Part shown: positions 33,773 through 48,165 of the stretch, one piece after another
How the letters are laid out: each line of letters opens with the position of its first letter
Numbering within the stretch: the first letter of the stretch is position 1
Assembly: GCA_947623455.1 (NCBI GenBank)
Contig: OX392542.1
Span: 7,137,625-7,201,624 of the forward strand
Direction: 5' to 3'
DNA from: Mimachlamys varia
Taxonomy: Eukaryota; Mollusca; Bivalvia; Pectinida; Pectinidae
Length of the DNA: 64,000 bases
The notes under the pieces: model-generated
Seen by the model: only the letters and a program-made list of their open reading frames with translations
Databases searched by the model: none
Told to the model about the DNA's origin: nothing
Translations under genes and position numbers: made by a program

Positions 33773-34510
33773 TTGGAGGAGGAGACATTGCTTGTAAGGC
33801 TTGCTGTGTTTGCGGAAAAGCATAAACTGGCAAACAAATGGGAAGAAGATCCGTATATCGTCACTACTAGACCAAACAAGGATGTTCTAGTTCATGTAGT
33901 GAGGAAAGAATCGGGAGAAGGACGTCAACGTACACTACACAGAAATTTGCTTCTTCCTATTAGAATGATTGGGACCGATAACAACTCTTCTGCGCTAAGA
34001 AAACCTTACCGGCAACATGATCATCACTCAGACCGAAAACCGCCGAACTATCATCGGATACGCAGGATGTGGATGAGGATGAGTCCGAGTCTGCAATTTT
34101 AGTTGGATATACAACTGATACCTCATTGGTAGATTACGAGATTTTAGAGACGGATGACCCGGGCTACATCGAAGAGTTACTCTCTATAGATATCTGCCAA
34201 TGAAGGAGAACCCGAACAGGAAGATGAGCAGGGAGTGGAAGAAGCGGAACCGGAAATAGCAGAACTGGAAGTGGAATAGGAAATACAAGAACCTGAACCG
34301 GGAACTAGGGATTCCCCACGCCACGTTGCAGAGGAGAGACGCACTAGACCAGTGCGAAATCGGAAACCACCGACTTGGATGACTACTGGTGAGTTTGAAA
34401 TATCTCAGCAGCAAGGAGGTCGAGATTGGATGGTGCGAGCAATTTATCTGCGGGAATTATCTGACAAGGTGCCAGGTTGTAAGACGGATATTTGTTCGGC
34501 AATATGCCGT
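33773..34510 (+). pseudogene. Ty3/gypsy pol C-terminal region
   Basis: Frame 33773-34102 carries KHKLANKWEEDPYIV and RTLHRNLLLPI, the integrase C-terminal module of bivalve gypsy elements. Further frames to ~34500 are acidic (..EEAEPEIAELE..) and then basic with RPVRNRKPPTWM, also usual at the end of these polyproteins. No right LTR is recognisable. Confidence 0.78.
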
Positions 34511-34535
34511 ATTGTGACAACTTAAACCCCCTTCT

Positions 34536-35520
34536 CCATATTCAAGAATCATTTAATTTTATCTGGTTTGTATCCCCATATGAATCTAAAGAAAACTGAA
34601 TTAATATCACTTAGCAATTTTTTTACTTGGGTTTGGAAGTGAATACAGTAAATGTGTAATAAAAGGTAAAGCAAGTGTTTTAACCACCGTGATTTTTCCT
34701 AAAAGAGTCAAATTTCGTTAAGACCACATTCCTAGCAATTTCCTTATTTTGATAACTTTTCTTTAAAATTAAATTCAATGATTTCAGATAACCCCAAAGA
34801 AAGTTCTATGCCAAGAAGTTTGAACTGTTTTGCAGACCGGTCAAATTTATGTTCATGACATAAAATTTCTTCAGAATATTTCTTGTTTCCAATCTATATC
34901 AATCGACACTTATTAATGTTTAATTTAAGTCCAGATACTGTAGAAAATATATTGAACTCAGCTATAGTATTTGATAGTGACTTTGAAGAACCATCCAAGA
35001 ATAGAAAAGCATCATCTGCATATTGACCAAGCAAATATTCTCTATTGTGTATATATGAACACCTTTTATATATGGTGAAATGGGATCCCCTTGTCTACAT
35101 CCACGTTGTATATCAAAAAAGGAAGAAAAATATCCATTGTTAATAATTCGGCTTTTTGCATTATGATATAAGATATTTATCCACTTTATTAAAGATTCGC
35201 CAAAATTGAAAGATTTTAGAGATCTATGAATAAAAGCCCATTCTATCGAATCGAATGCCTTTTCAAAGTCAACAAGGAGTCGTAAACCAGACATGTTTTT
35301 TCTTCCAATTCATGCATCATATCATATAGTAATCTTGTATTATCACAAATAAATCTATTTCTCAGAAAGCCTTTATAATTGAGGGTAGTACATTTTTAAA
35401 TCGGTTTGCTATTGCAGAAGACGCAAGTTTATAGTCAGTATTGAGTAATGTTAAAGGTCTCCAGTTTTGTATAAATCTTCTATCTTTAGACTCCTTTGGA
35501 ATACATGTTATAATGCCTTG
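34536..35520 (-). pseudogene. LINE reverse-transcriptase fragment (L1-like), minus strand
   Basis: From the right on the minus strand: IPKESKDRRFIQNWRPLTLL (35400-35510), then LLVDFEKAFDSIEWAFIHRS (~35220-35280), INNGYFSSFFDIQRGCRQGD, QYADDAFLFLDGS (34985-35028, the catalytic YADD), and LKLNINKC with weaker similarity to ~34790. Domain order is right but frames shift, so it is a dead 5'- and 3'-truncated copy. It points the opposite way to the gypsy element next to it. Confidence 0.85.
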
Positions 35521-35589
35521 GTTCTGAAAGTCTGATAATTAGCCATGATTATATGCATAATTTATAGATCTACATACAAAATATGTATG

Positions 35590-36505
35590 TAAACGTCAGA
35601 GAAGTGTACCGTGTGTTTCCGACGATGACCTTTGCACGATTCTCTCATTTTCGATAATGTTTTGTTGGGAAGTGCACGGAAAAATAGCCAATTGTTTCGT
35701 CACAATTAAACAATTTCAGGCAGTCGTCTTTTGTAAGTGTCTACAATATCATCATCTACATCGGCACTTTCACCAGATATCTTAAACAAATCCAATGTTA
35801 TTTTTATGTTTGAAGCTATCAAGTTTGAAATCAGTTAGCCCAAGTTGTTGTGCAATTTGTAAAGCTTTTTCGTGTATTATTGGTCCACTGAGTGAGAGAT
35901 TTTTATCACGTGTCTGCTCAAACCATTTTAACACAAGTGTATTCAAATCAGGCCGTCGTCTATCAACATTTGCGTCAAATCACTGCTAGTCAAAAAGTCC
36001 TGATTAGATTTTGACCAAATTTGGTAAGAAACATTTTTGGGAAGGGGAACAAATTTTGCATAAATGGTGACTCTGACCAACAAGGGGCCGGAGGGGCGAT
36101 GCGCAATAGAGGAAGTAGAGGTAATGATTTGAATATCTTCTCTCCATCAAGTTATGAATGGATTTTAACCCAATTTAGTCAGGAACACCCTATCGGAAAG
36201 GGGAACATTTTTTGCATAAATGGCAGCTCTGGTCAGAGGGGCGGGGCCCAATAGGGGAAATTGAGATAATTCCTTAAAGACGCCACTAGTCATAAAGTTA
36301 TAAATGGATTTGAACCAAATTTGGTGAGAAACATCCTTGTGAGAAAAGGAACAGACACTGTTGACGTACCGACACCATATGTGTTTGACAAGTATTTTTG
36401 AGTCGGTTTTGGAAATGATTTCGAACTCTTGATTAATTCCATTTTTTCCAAGTCAAGTTCCTTTCTAGACCTCTTCAGGGATGGCGTTTCATGTAAATCT
36501 AACAA
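35590..36505 (-). pseudogene. Tigger/pogo transposase pseudogene, split by satellite DNA
   Basis: On the minus strand 36505-36365 encodes a psq/CENP-B N-type helix-turn-helix (KRSRKELDLEKMELIKSSK.., then QKYLSNTYGVGTSTVS). After ~350 bp of satellite (35996-36340) the reading resumes at ~35970 with NTLVLKWFEQTRDKNLSLSG and EKALQIAQQLGLTDFK (CENP-B-type second DNA-binding domain). KISGESADVDDDIVDTYKRR (35700-35790) follows, then, after a frame shift, LFFRALPNKTLSKM before ~35600. The DDE catalytic core is mostly absent. Frame breaks and the insertion make it dead. Confidence 0.85.
35996..36340. repeat. Two to three units of the ~156 bp satellite inside the transposase pseudogene
   Basis: It has the same landmarks as the array at 1-1690 (CAAAAAGTCCTGATTAGATT, TTTTGCATAAATGG, GAGGGGCGGGGCCCAATAGG), but more diverged. 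The array interrupts the Tigger transposase frame between its two DNA-binding domains. Confidence 0.85.
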
Positions 36506-37084
36506 TAATTTTTTTCTGTTTTGATGGTGTACATTCCATTCTGACTAAGAGTACGTACGTGACACAACTGAGCTTGAGTCCTCGAAAGATACGCGTGTGG
36601 CTAGTTTAAAAAAATATCCGTGAAAAGTAATCACGATATGTTATATGATATTCCATGTTTTAATGTTTTGTCGACTATAGAATGAAATTGGTTTCAAATA
36701 ATGAACTTCAGTATAAAATAATTGCACAAGGTTTACTTTTTACATAGATAATGTAGTTAAGAAAGATGATGGAAGCTCTCAAAGGCGGTAACACATTAAA
36801 AATGTGTAAATAGGCACAGTATACAAAACAAAGTTAAAAAAAAAAAATACACAGCACCAGAGTTATATGTAGTCGTTTATAATTCTGTATAAGCCACACA
36901 ATGTGTTTGCACTTGAATACTGGCTCTATTAAAATGACAAATGCTACAACGAAACATTGTATAACTCTTATAGGCAGAAAACAATAGGATAATAATCTAT
37001 TGTTTGCAGTCTAGTTAGTTATATCTTCAATAGTATTAACATAAAAGTACAGGTACATCATATTACATCTATACAGGTAAAGAC

Positions 37085-37255
37085 ACAGGTAGGCATGGAC
37101 ACTCCCATTACATTCATAGGGGTTTTTATGGTCAAACCTGGCTGGACGTAGTGCACTACTAGCTTACCTGTAGTTTAAATGAAGTGCACTACTAGTTTAA
37201 ACGTAGTGCACTCCTTGTGCACTAGGTGTAAAGGTTAGCTAACACTCGATTGTCT
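37085..37255 (+). repeat. Dispersed repeat with AGTGCACTA words (copy 1)
   Basis: It shares ACCTGTAGTTTAAATG, AGTGCACTACTAGTTTAAA and GTGCACTAGGTGTAAAGGTT, in order, with 45772-45960 in the same orientation. Each copy holds several palindromic GTGCAC sites. From 36510 to 37080 and from 37260 to 38065 I see only AT-rich non-coding DNA. Confidence 0.85.
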
Positions 37256-38071
37256 ATCCAGAGGATCTGTGGTAGATAAAATGTATGTAAGGGAGATAAA
37301 TCAGGAAAAAAATACAATATAAAATATGCCCAATAGACCGGGTATAATTATTATATATTGCAGTTTTAATATTTCATTCACAGTATAGAAATTATTATAT
37401 TCAATACTAAAACAAGAAAAGTTAAAGTCTATTAAATAGCAGCCACAACCTTGGTTTACTTGGAGGTATATCAAGTGATTTCTGCTCTACATTAGAGTGT
37501 TTAAAAATTAATTTTGAAAATGATGCATTGCAATGTCATCAATGTGTTGGCACAGATTTATATGAATTCACTGTCCAGTGTAATTAAGATTGGTGTAATA
37601 AAAATCTGAATGTTCAACTCATTTCATTCCAAAATAATATTAGTCTTTTATCAAAATCGATGTTTTATTTTATAATTTACTCAAATAACAGTTTCCATAT
37701 TAAATGAAGCTGGTATGTTTTAGGTCTAATAAAAATAAGTCATAATACGTAAATTATACAGAATGTCTTGTGGAAGATTATAGTGTTTGTACTAAACATG
37801 TTAACCTCAATAAATAAAGATTTTATTAATTTTATTATTACTCATTCTTTATGCAAAGATTTTTGTTAACTTCAATGTATAACATCTATATTTCTAACCA
37901 TTTCACTCCTATGTAGCTTTATTTTAATCTTCCATCCAGTGATCTTGATGATTCCATTATGGTTCTGAGTGGTAAAGGTCAATAATCATGATCTAACCTG
38001 ATCGGTACATCTATTTGTACATACATTGTAGGTTTGATTATTTTATTAACAATGTCTGTATCATTCATTAA

Positions 38072-38456
38072 AGGCCCAATATAGGTAACTTTCAGCAAAA
38101 CATGAAACGAAAATCAAGCCTAATAAATTTTATATTTATAGATTTAGTTCCGATTAACTGATATCAGCAATATTCAAGATGAATTATTATGCGTTTTAAC
38201 GGAACAGCAGCAGTTGAAACTCAGTATTTGCACACACGCGTCCATTTTGAACAGTCTTCTAACTTCGGTTTGTTGATGAAGTGGGTCCCACCTGAATTAT
38301 TTTCAATTCTTTGGATTTTTCTGTCAAGAGTTTCTTGTTAGTTAACGCTCAGGTTTACTTCGTTTAAGGCTAATTTTTGCATGGTTATCAACTGGATTTT
38401 TTTCCAGATTTTTTCAAGATCACGAAAAATTTCCTGCAGTTACGTATATTGGGCCT
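38072..38456. mobile_element. piggyBac-like non-autonomous element with TTAA target duplication
   Basis: The left end AGGCCCAATATAGGTAACT and the right end AGTTACGTATATTGGGCCT are inverted copies, flanked on both sides by TTAA (38068-38071 and 38457-38460). TTAA target sites mark the piggyBac superfamily. There is no transposase inside 385 bp. Confidence 0.85.
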
Positions 38457-38460
38457 TTAA

Positions 38461-40223
38461 CAATCAATATATAGAAATTATAATATCAGATGAAACTTCT
38501 TGACTGATGCTGACAATAATGTAAAACAAAGACTCCATGCGAGAGAGTTTCAGAAATAATGTAATTTATAACCCTTCCTATTTAAAGACAACAAAACATA
38601 AAGTTTCATTGAAATTAAGATACTCACTATTCAATTTGAAAATTTAATTAAAAATTTTCAATGCAAATATATGAGTAATATGAACATATCTGACTTGATA
38701 AATACATGAATTGTAAAATTTAATAAAAGAAACTATTGCAAATAAATCATATACAAGTGTAATTTTATCATAAACAGCAATCATACTAGTAAATTCTACA
38801 TGAGACTATTATCACTCATTCATACACACCAGTCTGTTGTAAACAGTCAATAATAATATATAAATGTTGATTTTACTTCTGCTTCTGGAAATTTTGTAGG
38901 AAAGTAAATATTCAGTTGAAACCAATCATCATCTGTTTCTGCAAAAATAACAATACAGCTTATATATATATATACAAACTTTGTAGCATGTACATTTTTG
39001 AATGTTTAAATTTTATTACAGGTAGTTTTCTTTATTTTAATGTTCATGAGTAGTCATGCTATAGGTAACATTAATACCTGGTTCTCTACAGCATTTAACA
39101 CAGTTTTGTATAAAACTAGCAGCTTTCATCCTTGTATAACTCTATATCTGGAAACAGCCACATGTAGGTCCATATTTATGTCTTTCCTGTACTAAATTTA
39201 ACTGTTTCACAAGGACATATATTCTTTTTATTTAAACAGTATTCATAAACACATTAAAAAGGCCTAGATAACATTTCGAAAATAACTTCTTTGGTATTCA
39301 TTACTTTAATTCATATCAATTAAAACATTATTTTTATATGCCTAGAATTCATCATTAAGCTCTGTATAAAAGCATATATTTCCATGAAATATGCAAAACT
39401 GAATAGAAATATTCACACAGTTAAATTTATAAATTTATCCTGATAATATCCAAGCATCTCACTCTCTCACTGCTAGACTGGCAACCAGCCCCAAATCTTT
39501 GGGGAAGAATTTCTAAACTGAATTTTACTTCTGGCTTACAATTATCTCCCCTTAGTTTGGAAATTGGAATCAGACATCCAAGCTCCAAATTTATTAAAGC
39601 TATTTCCTTTTCTCAGTAGTTTGATATCTATATAGTATTCCAGAGACAGGGACCAGTTTAGCAGTACATTGTAGCTCACTGCTCAAACAGACATTTATGT
39701 TTATTTTTACATTGTTCTTGCAGTTCAGTCATACATTTTGTACTCTCTCAGCAGGCTTCCATCATATGACAATATCTGTACAGAGGACTATTCCTGAAAT
39801 AACAGTGGAGAGGTGGGAGGAACTTTATCATTAGACCTTCTCCATCCAATAATAACAACAGTGATTTAATTTCAAATAACTTATGAAGCTAAATAATACA
39901 GGTTCCTCCCATCTCCCCCATGTAAGTAATAATTGGAACGTTGCAATGAGGATATTGCACACAAAAACCAATCTCCAATAGGGAACACTCTGTTCTGATT
40001 ACACTCTGCAGGAGTATACAAGATGGTCAGTGAAGGCTGTCACTCCACATTTCACAATGTATTGATGACAGATGTGTTGAATCGCGGTGACTGAATTTTG
40101 AAGGTTGTAAGTGTTAAGTATTTTTAGCACCATGAAATTTCAGCAACTATTCAAAAATGAATTGGCTTCAGGTCTTGTTGGCTGTTATTTCAGTTACTTC
40201 AGCAATGTCCAAACACAATGTTC
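38461..40223. other. AT-rich region downstream of LZIC
   Basis: No exon-like frame is seen on either strand. The part next to 40223 should hold the LZIC 3' UTR. TTTATT words (AATAAA on the minus strand) occur at several points, so the poly(A) site cannot be chosen. Confidence 0.5.
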
Positions 40224-43587
<3,364 letters not shown>

Positions 43588-44097
43588 TTACATGTGTACT
43601 AATTCAAAGGCACAGAAAGTTGAATCCAACTGAAACATTAAAAACGAAATTCTGATAGCCAGGACTTGGACTTTTTTTTATACAAAATGAGTCTTTTAAT
43701 GCAGCAATGTTACAAAAAAGGCTGAACTCTCTCAGATTTTAACAAAATGCAATTGGAATATGGTAAACTGCAATCCAATGGGAAAAAACTAGAAATTAAA
43801 ACAAATATGTTATTTTCAAGGGAGTGGGTCCAGTCACAAAACATGATAATGCATTATGTACATGTACACTGTGTAGCTCAGGGGTCATCAGTTTGAGTTT
43901 GGCATGCATATTTATATTTACATATAATACATATCCAATATACAATCATGTATATTTTTGTACATTGTGTATATATGCACATCTTTTACAACAGATACAA
44001 TGTACATGCAATTGCAACTTATTGATATATAAACTGTATTTATTTTACAACAATTATGAAACGAGTTATCCAACTTATACATTGTATAAAACACTCT

Positions 44098-44276
44098 TGT
44101 TGGCCCAGATGTTAGCGCACAAGGGGTCTTATCATTATTGTGGGAGGAAACTGGAGTACCCGGAGAAAACCCACATGGTCTGGCAGGTGACCCCATACTT
44201 TTTCACGTTCGGTCGGTGAATCGAACCCGGCCGCCTTGGTGAATAGAAAGTGCGATAATCACTGCACCACCCGACC
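44098..44276 (-). mobile_element. tRNA-derived SINE upstream of LZIC
   Basis: On the minus strand: GGTCGGGTGGTGCAGTGATT (box A region), then CCGGGTTCGATTCACC (box B), then a body that includes GTGGGTTTTCTCCGGGTACT and CCAGTTTCCTCCCACAATAA. It is in the same orientation as LZIC, ~530 bp upstream of its start codon. Confidence 0.75.
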
Positions 44277-44404
44277 ATCCATTTACTGATAAATTAAATG
44301 TTCCAGCACTCTCAGTCATCTATTAAAAATATCAAAAAGCCTGGGTCAAAGGAACCGCATCACTGGCTGCAGTGATCACTGGTGAGAGTACTGAGCACTG
44401 TACG

Positions 44405-44700
44405 TACAGTTGCTACAATAGTAATTAAGCTGGTTGTCAATCCAACGTTACATTATCTGATACATGTATAAGCCTACTGTATATGTAGGCCTATAGTGAT
44501 AGTACTGTACAATGTACGTAGATACAATAGTAAGCTGGTTGTCAATCCAACGTTACATTATCTGATACATGTATAAGCCTATGTATACAGTATATGTAGG
44601 CATATACACTGTAGCGATAGTACTGTACAATGTACGTAGATACAATAGTAAGCTTGTTGTCAATCTAACGTTACATTATCAGATATAGGCCTATATGTAG
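44405..44700. repeat. Tandem repeat of 105-118 bp, three copies, upstream of LZIC
   Basis: AAGCTGGTTGTCAATCCAAC starts at 44427 and 44532, and a variant at 44650. Each unit also has TACATTATCTGATACATGTA and TAGTACTGTACAATGTACG, rich in short palindromes. It lies in the presumed LZIC promoter region. From 44701 to 45770 I see no gene. Confidence 0.85.
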
Positions 44701-45771
44701 CTACATTGTATGGCACAGCAACACATGTACAGTACTACGTACTCTGGCCATGAGAGTACAAGTGTATAATTACGTACTGTACTGTACTGTAAAGTAATGA
44801 TTATGATGATGATGATCTCTTTGGTTATCACATAAATATGGCATACATTTAGCTACTTTTAATCATACTATTTCGTATTAATTGCTATGTCATTTACCGA
44901 TTATCATTTATTTCGGTGTTATTTCATAAAGATGTAAAATGCATCTCGTGTCTTATGTTTTACTTACACCGGTCCAAAGTTGACAGCTCGGTTTCAGTTT
45001 GAGTGAAGATCTCGTACAAGGGGAATAACTCTAACAATGTAAATTAAAGGACTCGCACAACTAAATAATTTATCATATGTTATTACCAAGCTTTCGAGCT
45101 TTTAACTTTAATATTTGAAGTTCAACACTACTGACAACTGCCTGGACTCACAGATACATACATGACAAATACTTCAAATGGCATTTTATCAGGAGTTTCG
45201 TGGCATTTTAGCTCACTACAGGCGTCTGCTTCGGACAACCGGTAATTTACATGTTAAACCAGTGAAATGGGGACGTCTCGGCACCTAGTGCAGTCGGCAC
45301 TTGGTCACCTCGGAACCTATATTTTCGGTACTTGGTCACCTCGGCACTTATATTTTAGACACCCCCCGAATATCTACAACGATAATTCCTTAACTTTATA
45401 GTGTCAACAGTTCCGCGAAATAAAAAAATCGTATAAAGGGGAACAACTCGTTTAACCTGATGCGTTTTCACCGAGTCATATTAAAGAGTAACTGTAGTGC
45501 AAATAGTTATTATTTCATATTTTAATTTTAACATAAATGAATAAAATGCGGATTAAAACCAATTAAGTTATTTTCTCATCTCATTTTCAAAAGATGAAAC
45601 ATTCCAACAGTAATTATCATAATTTCACAATTTCTAGTTTTGAAATGAAAGAAAAAATGCTATTTGAGAAAAATAACTACATAAGATGCATATATATATA
45701 TACATTAAAGTTATAAATATTAACTAATGATAAGGCCAGCTTCTAAGTACTAGCAGACGACAGAGGTGAGG

Positions 45772-45960
45772 TACAGGTAAAATTCACAGGTAGATGGATG
45801 GGACTGCCCATTTACCTGTAGGGATATTTGACCTATATGGGGTTCAGGGTTTAGTGCACTATAATTAGTTAATTAATTACCTGTAGTTTAAATGCAGTGC
45901 ACTACTAGTTTAAAACGTAGTGCACTTCTAGTGCACTAGGTGTAAAGGTTAGCTTACACT
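45772..45960 (+). repeat. Dispersed repeat with AGTGCACTA words (copy 2)
   Basis: Direct-orientation relative of 37085-37255; the two copies bracket the LZIC locus 8.5 kb apart. Similarity is best over the last ~90 bp. Confidence 0.85.
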
Positions 45961-46095
45961 TAACATGTCACTAATGTATATATTCAAACTTACAGGAATT
46001 GCTCATTAACAAAAACAATTTGGATGGTCATTATAGTAAATTTTCCTTGCTTTTTATAAAAAAATGTTCCTGATTCAATGCTACACAAAACGAAT

Positions 46096-46550
46096 ACAGT
46101 GCATTCTTCTCTATGTATCATGTTGCATTTATCAGACAAAATCATGAAGTTAATAGGAATGTGACATTGAAAGAAACATGTTTTTTCCCACTAAATCTAC
46201 GTACATTGTCGGAAACCCACGGTACACTTCTCTGAATTTTGCATAACGTGGGCCAGAATCAATTGAAACTCTCACCATCGTTTTCGTACTATAATATAGT
46301 AGCCAATCATATCGTTAGTTTCATCCGTGACTACATCCAGCCGGGGTATCCCGTTTAAGTTGGGGATTTTGGGGTATTTTATTTGATTAGTTAAAAAAAC
46401 ATGATATTAAAAAGAATTCACCTCAAAATCCATGATATTAACTCAATCAAATTATACAGATTAGGGGGAAATGGTGATTTGGAAAAACATGATATATAGA
46501 GGAATGTGATATTAACAGGGGTGATACTAACTGGAATCTACTGTATAGAT
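46096..46550 (+). mobile_element. Decayed Tigger-type element with internal deletion
   Basis: The left part (CAGTGCATTCTTCTCTATGT.., ..AATGTGACATTGAAAGAAAC) matches the left end of 6579-7905. The right part ends GGTGATACTAACTGG-AATCTACTGTA, matching its right end. Between them 46209-46350 resembles, as an inverted copy, 47083-47233, and its first 35 bp resemble the tail of the transposase pseudogene at 35590-35625. Confidence 0.65.
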
Positions 46551-46565
46551 ATAAACGTACCTAAA

Positions 46566-46709
46566 ACTATTATATTTACATTTGCGCTGCAACCCAATAT
46601 ATGAACATTACCAGCCGTTCCATCCGTATTCAGCATGAAGCCCTAGCGGGCTTCATTCAATATGGATGTAAGGGCTGATCTTTCATAGCACTATGGAAGT
46701 TAAAAAAAT
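46566..46709 (+). mobile_element. Deletion derivative of the 49.8-50.2 kb element
   Basis: It carries both ends of the longer element at 49762-50187 in inverted orientation (TATATTTACATTTGCGCTGC.. and ..CATAGCACTATGGAAGTTAA) but lacks ~280 bp from the middle. Its centre holds a hairpin, ATGAAGCCC-TAGC-GGGCTTCAT, extended by CATCCGTATTCA / TCAATATGGATG. Confidence 0.8.
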
Positions 46710-47082
46710 AAATCATACCTTATATAATAGCTAATATTCTTATGGTTTAAATTTCATAAAATAGGATTACGTGAGATAAAATATAATTCCTTTTAATAAG
46801 ATTTATTTTTCTTTATTAATTTTATGATATTACCAGGGACGTATATGTGAGTATATATACGTCCCTGATATTACCAATATGTCCTAAATAGATAGAACTT
46901 TATGTCATAAGCTTGCTTTACGTAGCCATGGACTGTGGTTACGTTCCAAAACTGATGTATTCGTGCCATGTATATAGACAAACTATGCCGTCAATACATA
47001 CAGGAGCTCACAATGCACCACATAAAGGACATTCAATGGTTTGCCGTTTAATATCAAATATATTTCACGCTACAAATGAAAC

Positions 47083-47233
47083 GGAATATCCCGGCTTGAT
47101 GTCCCGGCTGTATGTAGTCACGGATGAAACAATCGATATGATTGGCTACTATTTTAGTACGATAACGAGTTTCTTTTCATTTGAGCCCACGGGATGCAAA
47201 CGTCAGAGAAGTGTACCGTGGGTTTCCGACGAT
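47083..47233 (-). mobile_element. Inverted partner of 46209-46350
   Basis: On the minus strand it reads TACATCGTCGGAAACCCACG, then GTAGCCAATCATATCG and TTTCATCCGTGACTACAT, paralleling 46205-46350. The pair could be long terminal inverted repeats of a ~1.02 kb element (TA at both outer edges) or two transposase-coding fragments in opposite orientation. The frame at 46913-47239 runs antisense through it and is not a gene. Confidence 0.7.
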
Positions 47234-47548
47234 GTATAATAGGAGAACCTGTAATTGTGGGCTCGCATGTTAATTCATACTTAAAAAAGGGATTTTCTAT
47301 ATAAAGGTAACACCAATTTCTTGTGACACAAATGTAGAAATGCGAGATTCATCAGTACGGTATTTAAATCAGTACATACATGTACATATATGCATATTCA
47401 TTACCTAAATCACATGTTCCGTTAAAAGTATAACTTACAATGCAATATGAGGAAGAAAATGCAGGACTATTATCCGGGGATGCATGTAGCTATAACAACC
47501 TAGCTACAGATTCAAAAACGTCTATCTTCAACCCATACAAAAATACAA

Positions 47549-48165
47549 AATATTTCTCAATGAGACCAAGATGACAACCATAAAAGTTGCCCATAGTTCT
47601 GATCAACTTGCATCTCTCGAATCCTTGTGGTGTTAGCTTATTTGTCAGCAGTCGACATCGGTCGCGAAAATCACGATATTTAGAGTATGTCCTAGAATAT
47701 CGAATCAACTGCAACATGTAAACATCATATGTTGGAGAAGCAGGGATGTTACACAGGGACCTGAGAATTTGTTACAGCTAGTTAGATAAAAATGCCCCCT
47801 CAATGGTCATAAAAGCTATTTATGACCATTGAGGGGGCATTTTTATCGAAAATTGATCTTAACCCCCCAAATGTGTAAAATTACTCTAAACATCCTATTT
47901 TAGGTCCAAAACTAGCTGTAACAAATTCTCAGCTCCCTGTTGGATGTTACACTATCAAGGAATGGAAAGCTTACGATCGGAAAATTGAAATCATCACGTT
48001 TATCGTACATCACGTTTATCGTACAGCTTAGTATAAGCTGTTCATGTTGGTCGTACATTTTTGTAGTTTAAGTAGAGATCGACGTAAGCAGTTGATGTAG
48101 GAGAGTCTGTTGTGTCTTTTATTTCAAGTTCAGTCGGTTATACACTTGTATGATCGACGTGTTCA
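47549..48165 (-). pseudogene. Reverse-transcriptase C-terminal fragment, interrupted by a MITE
   Basis: Minus strand from the right: PTELEIKDTTDSPTSTAY (~48150-48090), YDKRDDFNFPIVSFPFLDS (~48012-47957), then the MITE 47754-47941. After it come NIPASPTYDVYMLQLIRYSR (~47748-47690) and YRDFRDRCRLLTNKLTPQGF to about LIEKY (47550). These motifs are the end of a reverse transcriptase common as 'uncharacterized protein' in bivalve, amphioxus and fish genomes. Its class (possibly Penelope-like) I cannot settle. In-frame stops and a small frame shift show it is dead. Relatives are at 28380-28560 and 57262-57475. Confidence 0.8.
47754..47941. mobile_element. Foldback MITE (hAT/Mutator-like) with target duplication
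   Basis: The ends CAGGGACCTGAGAATTTGTT and, on the other strand, CAGGGAGCTGAGAATTTGTT are inverted copies followed by ACAGCTAGTT. GGATGTTACA occurs at 47744-47753 and 47942-47951, a ~10 bp target duplication (two extra T at the right end). The centre is a perfect 29 bp hairpin (47785-47813 / 47819-47847, 5 nt loop) with CCCCCTCAATGG. The left half has lost ~95 bp that are still present in the right half and in the copy at 55056-55190. Confidence 0.85.

Noticed and set aside
43824..44219. 131-residue plus-strand frame upstream of LZIC
   Set aside because: Its second half is the antisense of a SINE; the rest is low-complexity AT-rich DNA.
46913..47239. 108-residue plus-strand frame
   Set aside because: Runs antisense through the inverted transposon arm; no recognisable protein and no splice or start support.
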